Assembly (NCBI GenBank): GCA_011524905.1
Contig: WTJI01000048.1
Coordinates: 26,045 to 90,044 of the forward strand
Length of the DNA: 64,000 nucleotides
Reading direction: 5' to 3'
Origin: Flavobacteriales bacterium
GTDB lineage: Bacteria; Bacteroidota; Bacteroidia; Flavobacteriales; Flavobacteriaceae
Part shown: piece by piece, positions 42,391 through 51,937 of the stretch
How positions within the stretch are numbered: position 1 is the stretch's first letter
Layout of the letters: each line of letters begins with the position of its first letter
Notes under the pieces: model-generated
What the model saw: only the letters and a program-made list of their open reading frames with translations
What the model was told of the DNA's origin: nothing
Database searches by the model: none
Position numbers and translations under genes: made by a program

Positions 42391-43038
42391 ATGAAAGCAG
42401 TTTTATTTGATTTAGATGGCGTTTTGGTAGACACAGCCAAGTACCATTACCAAGCTTGGAAAACCATTGCAGCTGCATTAGATTTTGAGCTTACATCAGA
42501 ACAGAATGAACATTTGAAAGGTGTAAGTCGTGTGGATTCCCTCCACAAAATTGTGAGATGGGCTGGAAAAGATATAGATCCCCAACAATTTGAACAGTTT
42601 CTTCATGAAAAAAATGAAAATTATCTCGAATTGATTGAAGAAGTTCGTCCGAAAGATGCACTTCCAGGCGTCCTTTCTTTCTTAGAAGCCCTTCAGAAAA
42701 ACCAAATACCCATTGGGTTGGGTTCAGCGAGCAAAAATGCGCGCCCGATCCTAGATCGATTAGGCATCACCTCTTTTTTTGATGCCATTATAGATGGAAA
42801 TGACGTGACAAATAGTAAACCCAATCCTGAAGTGTTTTTAAAGGGAGCCAAAGCACTTTCTGTGGAACCTACAAACTGCCTTGTTTTCGAAGATTCACAA
42901 GCAGGAATAGACGCGGCTCGGGCAGCAAATATGGCTGCTATTGCCGTGGGTAGTTCCGAAGTTCTCAAAGGTGCAATTCATTATATATCTGATTTTAACC
43001 GCCATCCCTACAAGGAATTGGCTGCGTTTATTGAATAA
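42391..43038 (+). CDS. pgmB: beta-phosphoglucomutase
   Basis: This 215-residue HAD enzyme converts beta-glucose 1-phosphate to glucose 6-phosphate. The nucleophile and acid/base aspartates are in FDLDGVLVDTAKYHYQAW. The cap carries LKGVSRVDSL, and motifs II and III are LGSASKN and NSKPNPEVFL, with FEDSQAGIDAA as motif IV. It is the natural partner of the GH65 phosphorylase that starts 15 bases downstream, which makes beta-glucose 1-phosphate from maltose. Confidence 0.95.
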   Translation: MKAVLFDLDGVLVDTAKYHYQAWKTIAAALDFELTSEQNEHLKGVSRVDSLHKIVRWAGKDIDPQQFEQFLHEKNENYLELIEEVRPKDALPGVLSFLEALQKNQIPIGLGSASKNARPILDRLGITSFFDAIIDGNDVTNSKPNPEVFLKGAKALSVEPTNCLVFEDSQAGIDAARAANMAAIAVGSSEVLKGAIHYISDFNRHPYKELAAFIE

Positions 43039-43053
43039 ACTATACCCCTTCTT

Positions 43054-45336
43054 ATGCAGCAAGATTATATTCAACTAGACCCCTGGAAAATTATTGAAAA
43101 TCAGTGGGATAAAAATAAAGTCATGGCTTCTGAAAGCTTATTTAGTCTTGGTAATGGGGCTATGGGTCTACGAGCAAATTTTGAAGAAGATTACAGCGGC
43201 GAAAGCTTTCAAGGCTCTTATGTAGGCGGAATTTATTATCCTGACAAGACCAAAGTAGGCTGGTGGAAAAATGGCTATCCAGAATATTTCGCCAAAGTAC
43301 TTAACGCTCCGAGTTGGATCGGAATTTCGATTCGAGTGAATGGGGAAAATCTGGATTTAGCTCAGACCACAATCCATGCCTTCGAAAGATCATTAGACAT
43401 GAAACAGGGCCTTTACACCCGTACTTTTGATGTAACCACTTCCGATGGTGTACGTTTGAAAGGTAGTGTTGATCGATTTTTATCCCTTAAGCGAACTGAG
43501 GTAGGTGCCATACGCTATCAATTAGAAGCCGTGAATGCTGCTGTAGATTTAGAATTTTGTTCTTACCTAGACGGGCACATCAAAAATCAAGACAGTAATT
43601 GGGATGATCCTTTTTGGGAAGCTGTTTCACAAAAGGGAGGGACAACTAATGTGTTGGTGAACCGAACCTTCAAAACGACTTTTGGCGTGGGCACTTATAT
43701 GCAAAATCAACTATCAGTTGATGGAGAAACAGTTATAGATGCTGCCATTAAAAATGAACAAGCCAACCGTTTGGAAGAGACTTATAACTGTTCACTTTCG
43801 GTTGGAAGTGTTGCTTCTTTAGTGAAAATTGGAGGGTATGTTTCTACCTTACACCACCCAGAAGAAGAACTAATCTCTGTTGCCGAAAGAGAAGCCACCG
43901 CAGCCATGGAGGCAGGATTTGACCAACTACTCCAAGAACAACAAAAAGCATGGGCTGAAATTTGGGAAATGGCCGATATTCAAATTCAAGGCGATGTGTC
44001 CTCCCAGCAAGCCATACGGTTTAATATCTTTCAGTTAAACCAAACTTACAATGGCGCCGACGCCCGACTGAATATTGGTCCTAAGGGTTTTACTGGCGAA
44101 AAATACGGCGGTAGTACCTATTGGGATACGGAAGCGTATTGCTTGCCTTTTTACATGGCGACCAAACCCCAAAAAGTAGCAAGAAACTTACTCCAATACC
44201 GCTACCAACAATTGGACAAAGCCATTGAAAATGCACAAAAACTTGGCTTTATAAATGGTGCAGCGCTTTATCCTATGGTGACCATGAATGGAGAAGAATG
44301 CCACAATGAATGGGAAATTACCTTCGAAGAAATACATAGAAATGGTGCCATTGCTTACGCTATTTTCAATTACACGCGCTATACAGACGACCAGACCTAC
44401 ATCCCCGAAATGGGATTGGAAGTACTGATCGGTATAGCCCGTTTTTGGGCACAGCGCGTCAGTTGGTCACAAGCGCGTTCAAAATATGTCATTTTAGGGG
44501 TGACAGGTCCCAATGAGTATGAAAATAACATCAACAATAACTGGTACACCAATTATTTAGCCAAATGGTGTTTGGAGTATGCCTGTGAACAGATTGATGC
44601 CGTAAAAAAGTATCACAGTGCTGATTTTGAGCGTATTGCAGCTCATGTGGATTGGAAAGATTCAGAAGCCGAACAATGGATGAAAGTTGCCAGTCATATG
44701 TATTTTCCTTATGATGAAACGCTTGAAGTATTTTTACAGCAGGACGGTTTTTTAGACAAAGAGCTGGTTCCTGCGGCAAGCCTGCCCAGTGCGATCCGTC
44801 CACTGAATCAATACTGGTCTTGGGATAGAATTTTGCGCTCTCCCTACATCAAACAGGCTGACACCTTGCAAGGTTTTTACATGTTTGCTGAGGATTTTTC
44901 AAAAGAAGTTCTAGAAAAGCATTATAATTTTTATGAACCATTTACAGTTCATGAGTCTTCTTTGTCGCCTTGTATCCATGCTATTTTGGCTGCCCGATTA
45001 GACCGGATGGAAGAAGCGTATGCGTTTTATTTGCGAACCTCACGTTTGGATTTGGATGATTATAACAAAGAAGTTCATGAGGGCTTACACATAACGAGTA
45101 TGGCTGGAACCTGGATGAGTATTGTTGAAGGTTTTGGCGGCTTGACTTTGAAAAACGGGCAGTTGTGTCTTAATCCAAAATTACCTCCCAACTGGTCTTC
45201 TTTTCGATTTAAAATTCTTTTCCGAGGTTCAGTTTTAGAGGTTTTCGTCGATGCGCAAGAAACAAAGCTATTCTGGCATGGGGACAACCCGTTGTCACTA
45301 AATCTAAAAGGAAAGGCGATTACAATTACAAAATAA
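43054..45336 (+). CDS. GH65 maltose phosphorylase
   Basis: This is a 760-residue cytoplasmic glycoside hydrolase of family 65. The N-terminal beta-sandwich domain (about 1-270) includes NGAMGLRANFEEDYSGESF. The (alpha/alpha)6 catalytic barrel has GGSTYWDTEAYCLPFY and the catalytic acid in NGEECHNEWEITFEEIHRNGA. It cleaves maltose with phosphate, giving glucose and beta-glucose 1-phosphate. GH65 also includes trehalose and kojibiose phosphorylases; the neighbouring amylases and pgmB point to maltose. There is no signal peptide. Confidence 0.93.
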   Translation: MQQDYIQLDPWKIIENQWDKNKVMASESLFSLGNGAMGLRANFEEDYSGESFQGSYVGGIYYPDKTKVGWWKNGYPEYFAKVLNAPSWIGISIRVNGENLDLAQTTIHAFERSLDMKQGLYTRTFDVTTSDGVRLKGSVDRFLSLKRTEVGAIRYQLEAVNAAVDLEFCSYLDGHIKNQDSNWDDPFWEAVSQKGGTTNVLVNRTFKTTFGVGTYMQNQLSVDGETVIDAAIKNEQANRLEETYNCSLSVGSVASLVKIGGYVSTLHHPEEELISVAEREATAAMEAGFDQLLQEQQKAWAEIWEMADIQIQGDVSSQQAIRFNIFQLNQTYNGADARLNIGPKGFTGEKYGGSTYWDTEAYCLPFYMATKPQKVARNLLQYRYQQLDKAIENAQKLGFINGAALYPMVTMNGEECHNEWEITFEEIHRNGAIAYAIFNYTRYTDDQTYIPEMGLEVLIGIARFWAQRVSWSQARSKYVILGVTGPNEYENNINNNWYTNYLAKWCLEYACEQIDAVKKYHSADFERIAAHVDWKDSEAEQWMKVASHMYFPYDETLEVFLQQDGFLDKELVPAASLPSAIRPLNQYWSWDRILRSPYIKQADTLQGFYMFAEDFSKEVLEKHYNFYEPFTVHESSLSPCIHAILAARLDRMEEAYAFYLRTSRLDLDDYNKEVHEGLHITSMAGTWMSIVEGFGGLTLKNGQLCLNPKLPPNWSSFRFKILFRGSVLEVFVDAQETKLFWHGDNPLSLNLKGKAITITK

Positions 45337-45341
45337 GCGCG

Positions 45342-47174
45342 ATGAAAAATATATTTTTCGTTTTGTTGAATCTTTTAATAGTAGTGGGGCTCCAAGCGCA
45401 AATTGAGCGTGTTGAGCCACCATTTTGGTGGGCTGATATGCCTGATAGTAGTCTTACTCTTTTACTTTACGGACATGATCTAGGGGCGTATGAAGTTTCT
45501 TTAAATAGCAAAATTCCTTTTGAAGTAGAGAAACCTTCGAATGGTAATTATATATTTTTGAATTTGGATCTTACTGATCAATCTCCACAAGAATTTGTTA
45601 TTGAATTGTCGCATAGCAACAGACCTACTTTGCACCACAATTATGTCCTTAATCGAAGAGAAACAAGCCGTGGACAGCAAGGTTTTGACAGTTCGGATAT
45701 CGTTTATCTGATTATGCCTGATCGCTTTGCCAATGGTGATGAATCCAACGACAGTAGCCCACTGACCAAAGAAGGGGTTAATCGGGCTGATAAAGATGGG
45801 CGCCACGGGGGTGACTTACAAGGTATTTATAATCAAATTGATTATTTATCTGAATTGGGTGTGACAACGCTATGGATTACACCTGTTTGCACAGACGACG
45901 ATAAAAAAGTTTCCTATCATACCTATGCGCAAAGTGACCTTTATCAAATCGACCCTCGATATGGGACTTTAGCCGACTACAGGAATTTATCTGATGCACT
46001 CCACGACAAGGGGATGAAGTTATTGATGGATTATGTTACCAATCACTGGGCCACACACCATTGGATGGTTGTTGATCCACCCGAGCCAGGGATTATACAT
46101 CGTTTTCCAAATTATACCGAAACCAATCACCGAAAAGAAATTTATGCCGACCCTTATAAATCGGAGATTGATGAAGAGCAAATGGAAGCAGGATGGTTTG
46201 TACCTTCCATGGTTGATTTGGATCAGGCCCATCCCTTCATTCAGCAGTATTTGATTCAAAACGCCTTATGGTGGATTGAATTCGCACAGTTGGATGGATT
46301 CAGAGTAGACACCTATCCTTATAACGATCCGATAGCCATGGCAGCCTGGGTCAAGGCCATCCAAAAAACCTATCCAGGATTTACCATTGTGGGCGAAAGC
46401 TGGGTAGAAGATCCAGTTGACGTGGCCTATTGGCAAAAAGACAGTCCTGTTGCCAAACTGACCCAACACGCAACCCCCTTACCGGCCGTGATGGACTTTC
46501 CCGTTAGGAAAGCCCTATTGCAAGGCTTTCAGCAAAATAGTAAATATTGGTATGGTGGGGTCGATTTACTTTATCGTACCCTTCAGAAGGATTTTTTGTA
46601 CGCCAATCCAAATGATTTATTTATTTTCTTAGAAAATCACGATACTGAAAGGATAAACCAGCTTTTCCCCGAATTTGAGGACTACCAGCGTTTGATGAAG
46701 GTTTTATGCACCTTACGGGGAATTCCACAATTATATTACGGTAGTGAAATTGGTATGAAGGGGTATAAATCCGTGGGGGACGGGGACATTCGCCGTGATT
46801 TTCCCGGTGGTTGGCCCACTGATTCACAGAATGCTTTTTTATCCGATGAACGAACCCTTCTGCAAAAACAATATTTCGACTTCACACAACAATTATTGCA
46901 ATGGCGAAAAGAACAGCCCGCCATTCATCGAGGAAAAACATTACATTACACCCCCCAAAATGATCTATATGTGTATTTTCGTATCAAAGGCAATGAAAGG
47001 ATTGTGGTAGTAGTTAACAATCACTCCCAAGCGCAGGTTGTCGATTGGAGTCGCTACCAGCAGGGCCTAGCGAAACGGCAGTTTGCTGTTGAAGCTTTGA
47101 CAAGAAAAACACATAACCTAGAAAAGCCTTTGCAAATTAGAGCGAAAACCACAATGATATTTGAACTGAAATAA
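45342..47174 (+). CDS. GH13 alpha-amylase/neopullulanase-type enzyme, exported
   Basis: This 610-residue protein begins with a signal peptide (about 1-19, ending GLQAQ). An N-terminal immunoglobulin-like domain (about 22-105) as in cyclomaltodextrinases is followed by the GH13 barrel: DIVYLIMPDRFANGD, LLMDYVTNHW (region I), GFRVDTYP with the nucleophile Asp, IVGESWVED with the Glu and FLENHDTERI with the third Asp. The type resembles SusA-like periplasmic neopullulanases. It probably cleaves imported malto-oligosaccharides in the periplasm. The gene is 5 bases after GH65. Confidence 0.93.
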   Translation: MKNIFFVLLNLLIVVGLQAQIERVEPPFWWADMPDSSLTLLLYGHDLGAYEVSLNSKIPFEVEKPSNGNYIFLNLDLTDQSPQEFVIELSHSNRPTLHHNYVLNRRETSRGQQGFDSSDIVYLIMPDRFANGDESNDSSPLTKEGVNRADKDGRHGGDLQGIYNQIDYLSELGVTTLWITPVCTDDDKKVSYHTYAQSDLYQIDPRYGTLADYRNLSDALHDKGMKLLMDYVTNHWATHHWMVVDPPEPGIIHRFPNYTETNHRKEIYADPYKSEIDEEQMEAGWFVPSMVDLDQAHPFIQQYLIQNALWWIEFAQLDGFRVDTYPYNDPIAMAAWVKAIQKTYPGFTIVGESWVEDPVDVAYWQKDSPVAKLTQHATPLPAVMDFPVRKALLQGFQQNSKYWYGGVDLLYRTLQKDFLYANPNDLFIFLENHDTERINQLFPEFEDYQRLMKVLCTLRGIPQLYYGSEIGMKGYKSVGDGDIRRDFPGGWPTDSQNAFLSDERTLLQKQYFDFTQQLLQWRKEQPAIHRGKTLHYTPQNDLYVYFRIKGNERIVVVVNNHSQAQVVDWSRYQQGLAKRQFAVEALTRKTHNLEKPLQIRAKTTMIFELK

Positions 47175-47175
47175 A

Positions 47176-48600
47176 ATGATGAAAAAACTAATCCCAGTAC
47201 TTGGTGCCTTATTGCTTTTAAATTGCCAACCGGCAGCGACAGAAGCGCGCAAACCAATTGTTTTTGAACCGATAACAGAAAAAGACATCGCACAGGCGGT
47301 TTTGTATGAAGCCAATATTAGGCAGTACTCTAATGAAGGGACTTTCAATGCCTTTGCCAAAGACCTACCGATCCTAAAGGAAATGGGGGTAAAAATTTTA
47401 TGGCTGATGCCTATCAATCCCATATCGACAACTAAAAGCAAAGGCCCCCTGGGGAGTTATTATGCTGTATCAAGTTATGATAAAGTCAATCCAGAATTTG
47501 GAACTTTAGACGACTTTAAGGCATTGGTAAGGAAAGCACATGAATTGGGAATGTTTGTCATCTTGGATTGGGTGCCAGGGCATACGGGATGGGATCATGA
47601 ATGGATTTCCACTAATCCTGACTTCTATTTGAAGAACAAAGCTGGAGAAATAATAGACCCCATCAACCCATTTACAGGCGAGTCTTTTGGGTGGACAGAT
47701 GTTGCGGATCTGAATTATGACAATCTCGAAATGCAAGAAGCGATGCGTCAAGCGATGTTATATTGGATTCGTGAATGTGATGTGGACGGGTTTCGGGTGG
47801 ACCAAGCTTATGCTGTTCCTCAGGCCTTTTATGAAAAAACTTTCGCTGCCATGAAGGCTATAAAGCCTGTCTTTTTATTAGCGGAAACTGATGTTCACCA
47901 CCCAGGGGGTATTGATTTGGTCAGCAAATTTGACGCTACTTATGATTGGCCTGGACATGGTCTGAGCAAAGATATTGCTCAGGGCAAAAAAAGTATGGCC
48001 GATTGGTCAGCGCATCTCAAGCAGATCGATGAAGTGTATGGTAAGGAAAACATTCGTGTCAATTTCGTGAGTAATCACGATGAAAACTCATGGAATGGTA
48101 CCGTTGATGAAAGTTTTGGTGCTGCTGCTAACGCCATGACAGCAATGCACTACATGAGCCCTGGGATGCCTTTGATTTATTCAGGGCAGGAGTATGATCT
48201 TAACAAGCGACTGTTGTTTTTTGAGAAAGATAGTTTCCCTAAAGTGGCCGGAAAAACCATGGCACTACTCAAAGGTTTAGGACGATTAAAAAATGACATG
48301 CCCGTTTTAGCTGCTGGTGCTTCAGAAGGAACTTTTCGAATCATTCCTACGGAAAGATCGATTTATCAAAAATCCCCCAACAATGATGTACTGGCCTTAG
48401 AGCGCACCAAAGATGGTGATACGCTGCTCTTTATGGTAAATTTGAAAGACACTCATGCTCAGTTTACGATGCCCTACGATGCCCGTTGGGTTAGATTTCC
48501 AGACAATCGTTCCAAAAGGCTTTCTGCTACCTATCAATACGATATGAAGCCTTGGGAATTTTGGATACTATCCAATAGAAATTTCCCGACAGTTCCATAA
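47176..48600 (+). CDS. GH13 alpha-amylase lipoprotein
   Basis: This 474-residue enzyme has a lipoprotein signal: the hydrophobic start ends in LLLLNC with the Cys at about residue 17, so it is membrane-anchored. The GH13 catalytic regions are ILDWVPGHTGWDHEW (region I), GFRVDQAYAVP (Asp), LLAETDVHH (Glu) and FVSNHDENSWNG (Asp). There is no accessory carbohydrate-binding domain. The gene begins one base after the first amylase ends. The two enzymes differ in class and may act in order on starch and maltodextrins. Confidence 0.93.
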   Translation: MMKKLIPVLGALLLLNCQPAATEARKPIVFEPITEKDIAQAVLYEANIRQYSNEGTFNAFAKDLPILKEMGVKILWLMPINPISTTKSKGPLGSYYAVSSYDKVNPEFGTLDDFKALVRKAHELGMFVILDWVPGHTGWDHEWISTNPDFYLKNKAGEIIDPINPFTGESFGWTDVADLNYDNLEMQEAMRQAMLYWIRECDVDGFRVDQAYAVPQAFYEKTFAAMKAIKPVFLLAETDVHHPGGIDLVSKFDATYDWPGHGLSKDIAQGKKSMADWSAHLKQIDEVYGKENIRVNFVSNHDENSWNGTVDESFGAAANAMTAMHYMSPGMPLIYSGQEYDLNKRLLFFEKDSFPKVAGKTMALLKGLGRLKNDMPVLAAGASEGTFRIIPTERSIYQKSPNNDVLALERTKDGDTLLFMVNLKDTHAQFTMPYDARWVRFPDNRSKRLSATYQYDMKPWEFWILSNRNFPTVP

Positions 48601-48619
48601 ATACAATACACCTTAACCC

Positions 48620-49387
48620 ATGATAAATCGCAGTATTATGTTACTTCTTGTTACCCTTTTTTGGGAGTGTCAAGCGCCCTATCAGCCAGAAGTAATTGGA
48701 CACAGAGGTGCCAGAGGGCATGTTGCTGAAAACACATTGCCATCCATTCAAAAAGCGATTGATTTAGGGGTCGATGCTATTGAAATAGACATCTTTAGAT
48801 GTGCAAGTGGCGAGTTGGTTGTTTTCCATGACAAAACCCTTGAAAAACTAACAGATGCTGATGGGTATATTGAGCAATATACTTTAGACAGTCTACGCCT
48901 AGTCAATGTTTTGGGTGGTTATCAAATCCCCACCCTCAGAGAAGTTTTAGATTTGATTGATGGGCAGGTGCGTTTGAATATTGAATTAAAAGGTAGTCAA
49001 ACAGCGCCTTTGACACATGAAGTTTTGCAAGATTATCTTGATGTACCCGGTACAAATTGGTCTGCTGAAAAACTATTCATTTCGAGTTTTGATTGGGATG
49101 AATTGCGGACCTTTTATCAATACAATCAGGAGATTCCTATAGCAATTTTGACAGAAGACGATCCTTTAGATGCTTTACCAGTGGCACAAGAATTAAGGGC
49201 ATTTGCTATAAATCCTGATTACAAAACGCTTAATGCTTCAAATGTAGCCAAAATTTATGCCGCTGGATTGGCACTGTATCCTTGGACTGTCAATGCCCCT
49301 GAGGCTATCCAGCAAATGAAAGCGCTCCGAGTATCAGGTATTATTACCGACTACCCGGAGCGCGTCACAGCTTCTGAAAACCGTTAG
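48620..49387 (+). CDS. glycerophosphodiester phosphodiesterase lipoprotein
   Basis: This is a 255-residue TIM-barrel enzyme with GHRGARGHVAENTLPS near the start (His/Arg of the active site), AIEIDIFRCASGELVVFHD (metal Glu and Asp, catalytic His) and LNIELKG. It hydrolyses glycerophosphodiesters to glycerol 3-phosphate and an alcohol. A hydrophobic start ending in LFWEC suggests lipid anchoring at the Cys. It is last in the operon, with no clear link to maltodextrin use. The last 4 bases overlap the next gene on the other strand. Confidence 0.92.
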   Translation: MINRSIMLLLVTLFWECQAPYQPEVIGHRGARGHVAENTLPSIQKAIDLGVDAIEIDIFRCASGELVVFHDKTLEKLTDADGYIEQYTLDSLRLVNVLGGYQIPTLREVLDLIDGQVRLNIELKGSQTAPLTHEVLQDYLDVPGTNWSAEKLFISSFDWDELRTFYQYNQEIPIAILTEDDPLDALPVAQELRAFAINPDYKTLNASNVAKIYAAGLALYPWTVNAPEAIQQMKALRVSGIITDYPERVTASENR

Positions 49388-49812
49388 TCTGTAGCGGTTT
49401 CTTTCTTGCTTACCAGACCATAGCCCCATGCTATCATCAGCCCAGTAAATCCATAATAAACAATGTTCCAAGCGGCGTCCACAAGATGGGTGTTTAGGGT
49501 ATGTACTTCCGCAGTTCCATAGAAAACTAGCCCTGCGCCAAGTCCTACAAATAAACCAATCCAGGCACCAAACTCAAAGCCACAAAAGTGTCCAGGTTTG
49601 CTTACAGACCAATGACGGTAAACGTTAGCAAGGACAAAAGCTTCAATTAAGGCACCCAATGCAATACTGATCATGTCCATCCTTTCTGGAATATGATGTA
49701 AAGCATTTTCTTCAAAGTAGCCACCGGCAACAAGATCATAAAAAATCCAACCCAAAAAGTAAAGGGTAAGGCCGCCAAGCAAGGTGGCCAATAGTGTTTG
49801 TTTTGTAAACAT
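49384..49812 (-). CDS. four-helix membrane protein of unknown function (DUF1761-like)
   Basis: This is a 142-residue protein with four hydrophobic helices (about 8-28, 45-65, 80-102 and 110-130) and a loop with HWSVSKPGHFCGFEFGAWIG. The pattern resembles DUF1761-type proteins, but the match is by general appearance only. It is transcribed alone, divergent from the mevalonate genes. Confidence 0.65.
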   Translation of the reverse strand: MFTKQTLLATLLGGLTLYFLGWIFYDLVAGGYFEENALHHIPERMDMISIALGALIEAFVLANVYRHWSVSKPGHFCGFEFGAWIGLFVGLGAGLVFYGTAEVHTLNTHLVDAAWNIVYYGFTGLMIAWGYGLVSKKETATD

Positions 49813-49905
49813 AAGTTGGTAAGTTTGGTTAACACTTCAATGTACAAAAAAATTGCCAACCTACATTTGGCAACCATTTTCTTTAGGCAACTCCCGTTAA
49901 AAAGA

Positions 49906-49913
49906 TATCTTTG
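49906..49913 (+). promoter_or_regulatory. -7 element of the mevalonate/prenyltransferase operon (leaderless)
   Basis: TATCTTTG, exact to consensus, with the G 6 bases before the A of the ATG at 49919. The position about 20 bases upstream is TTTAGG, not a perfect TTG. Confidence 0.5.
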
Positions 49914-49918
49914 TAGGG

Positions 49919-50992
49919 ATGAATTCAGACTTTGTATGCCCAAAGGTAGATGCGGCCATTTCTGGAAAGGAATCTTGGCAAGCCCCGAGCAATATCGCAC
50001 TGGTAAAGTACTGGGGCAAATATGGGGAACAGCTGCCCAAAAATTCATCCTTGAGTTTTACACTCAATAAGAGTACGACTACAACCACTGTTGCCTACAA
50101 GCCGAACGACTCAAAAGGAACTTCTGTTGGATTTCGATTTTTATTTGAGGGGCAAGAGCGCGTCGATTTTCATCCCAAGCTAGAGGCATTTTTCACGAGA
50201 ATACTGCCCTATCAACCTTTCTTGTCTAGTCTTGAATTGCATATTTCCAGCTCAAATTCATTTCCCCATAGCAGTGGTATAGCAAGTTCGGCCTCTGCCT
50301 ATGCCGCCTTGGCTGCTGCTTTGGTAGCGATAGAAAAGTCAATCGCACCAGAAAGATCAAACTTGTATTGGCTTCAAAAAACTTCTTTTTTAGCCCGTTT
50401 GGGCTCTGGAAGTGCCGCTAGAAGTATTGAAGGGCCAATGATGATTTGGGGTTCGCATCCGCAATTAAAGGAAAGTTCTAATGATTTTGCCGTCAAGCAT
50501 GCAGCGATAGCCCCATTATTTCAAGATTTTCAAGATTGTATTTTGCTGGTTGATAAAGGCCAAAAAGCGGTCAGTAGTTCATTGGGTCACGGACTGATGC
50601 AAGGGCATCCTTTTGCGGCGGCGCGTTTTGAACAAGCCCAGCAAAATACCCAGCAGTTGGCATCAGTTTTGGCAGAGGGTGATTTGGAAGCTTTCATTCG
50701 CATTGTTGAGTCGGAAGCACTAACCCTACACGCTATGATGCAAACTTCTAATCCATATTTTGTCTTAATGCGCCCCAATACCTTACATATTATCGAAGCG
50801 ATATGGGCTTTTAGAAGGGAAACAAAAACACCAGTTTGTTTTACCCTCGACGCAGGTGCCAATGTGCACGTTCTCTACCCCAAAGAAGCAGCTGCCAAAG
50901 TACTACCGTGGATCAAAGAGAGATTGCTAGACTATTGCCAAGCAGGGGCTTATCTTTTGGACTCGGTTGGAGAAGGAGTCAAAAAAATGTAA
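49919..50992 (+). CDS. mvaD: diphosphomevalonate decarboxylase
   Basis: This 357-residue GHMP-fold enzyme converts mevalonate diphosphate to isopentenyl diphosphate. Diagnostic segments are APSNIALVKYWGKYGEQLP at the start, SSGIASSASAYAALAAAL (ATP loop) and FLARLGSGSAARSIEGP. This shows that the organism makes isoprenoids by the mevalonate route. It heads a run of four coupled genes. Confidence 0.96.
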   Translation: MNSDFVCPKVDAAISGKESWQAPSNIALVKYWGKYGEQLPKNSSLSFTLNKSTTTTTVAYKPNDSKGTSVGFRFLFEGQERVDFHPKLEAFFTRILPYQPFLSSLELHISSSNSFPHSSGIASSASAYAALAAALVAIEKSIAPERSNLYWLQKTSFLARLGSGSAARSIEGPMMIWGSHPQLKESSNDFAVKHAAIAPLFQDFQDCILLVDKGQKAVSSSLGHGLMQGHPFAAARFEQAQQNTQQLASVLAEGDLEAFIRIVESEALTLHAMMQTSNPYFVLMRPNTLHIIEAIWAFRRETKTPVCFTLDAGANVHVLYPKEAAAKVLPWIKERLLDYCQAGAYLLDSVGEGVKKM

Positions 50993-51004
50993 CTTTACCC
51001 CGCT

Positions 51005-51934
51005 ATGAAGGGACCATTATTTTACGCTAAAATTCTTCTTTTCGGAGAATACGGCATTATCAAAAACTCAAAGGGACTATCAATACCATACAATCATTAT
51101 AAGGGCGGGCTTCAAATTCCAGACCAGCCTACCAACAAACAGCTCAATTCTCATGAACAATTAGTAGCATTTGCTGCTTATCTCAGAAAGCTGGATACTG
51201 ACTTAATTCAGTTTGATTGGAAGCGTTTTGAAGAGGACTTAAGTCAAATGATGTACTTTGAAAGTAGTATTCCGCAAGGTTATGGAGTGGGTAGTAGCGG
51301 TGCTTTAGTAGCTTCAATTTATGAACAATATGCTCTCGATCGAATTACTGTTTTAGAAAATCTTACTCCAGAGAAATTATCCAAACTCAAAGAAATATTT
51401 TCGGTGATGGAGTCTTTTTTCCATGGCAAATCATCGGGTTTAGATCCTTTGAATAGTTATTTGAGTATCCCAATTTTAATTTCTTCAACAAAAAAAATTC
51501 AAACGACGGGCTTGCCCTCACAGAATCCAGAGGGTAAAGGAGCTGTATTTTTACTCGATAGTGGGCAAATTGGCGAAACAGCCCCCATGGTGGCTTTGTT
51601 TATGGAAAACATGAAACAGGAGCCATTTAGTAGGATGATGAAAGAACAGTTTATACAATATACAGACAATTGTATTGATGCTTTTTTAAAGGGCAATTTT
51701 AAATCTTTATACCGAGAGGTTAAGCAGCTATCTTCATTGGTCCTTCAGAATTTCAGCCCTATGATTCCACAGCAGTTCATCAGTCTTTGGGAAAAAGGAA
51801 TTGAAACCAATAGCTATTATTTAAAACTTTGTGGCTCTGGTGGTGGTGGCTATATTCTTGGGTTTACGGATGATTTAGAAAAAGCACAGCAAGCATTGAC
51901 AGGCCACCGACTTCAGGTTGTTTATAATTTCTAA
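51005..51934 (+). CDS. mvk: mevalonate kinase (GHMP kinase family)
   Basis: This is a 309-residue GHMP kinase. LLFGEYGIIKNSKGLSIP is the N-terminal motif, PQGYGVGSSGALVASIYEQYA the ATP loop, and LCGSGGGGYILGF the C-terminal motif. KSSGLDPLNSYLSIPI supplies the catalytic Asp, as in mevalonate kinases. The neighbouring decarboxylase makes mevalonate kinase the best reading, though phosphomevalonate kinase cannot be fully excluded. Confidence 0.87.
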   Translation: MKGPLFYAKILLFGEYGIIKNSKGLSIPYNHYKGGLQIPDQPTNKQLNSHEQLVAFAAYLRKLDTDLIQFDWKRFEEDLSQMMYFESSIPQGYGVGSSGALVASIYEQYALDRITVLENLTPEKLSKLKEIFSVMESFFHGKSSGLDPLNSYLSIPILISSTKKIQTTGLPSQNPEGKGAVFLLDSGQIGETAPMVALFMENMKQEPFSRMMKEQFIQYTDNCIDAFLKGNFKSLYREVKQLSSLVLQNFSPMIPQQFISLWEKGIETNSYYLKLCGSGGGGYILGFTDDLEKAQQALTGHRLQVVYNF

Positions 51935-51937
51935 ACT

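Noticed and set aside
42391..49387. Complete starch-utilisation (Sus) locus
   Set aside because: There is no SusC/SusD pair or regulator in the window; only the downstream enzymes are present.
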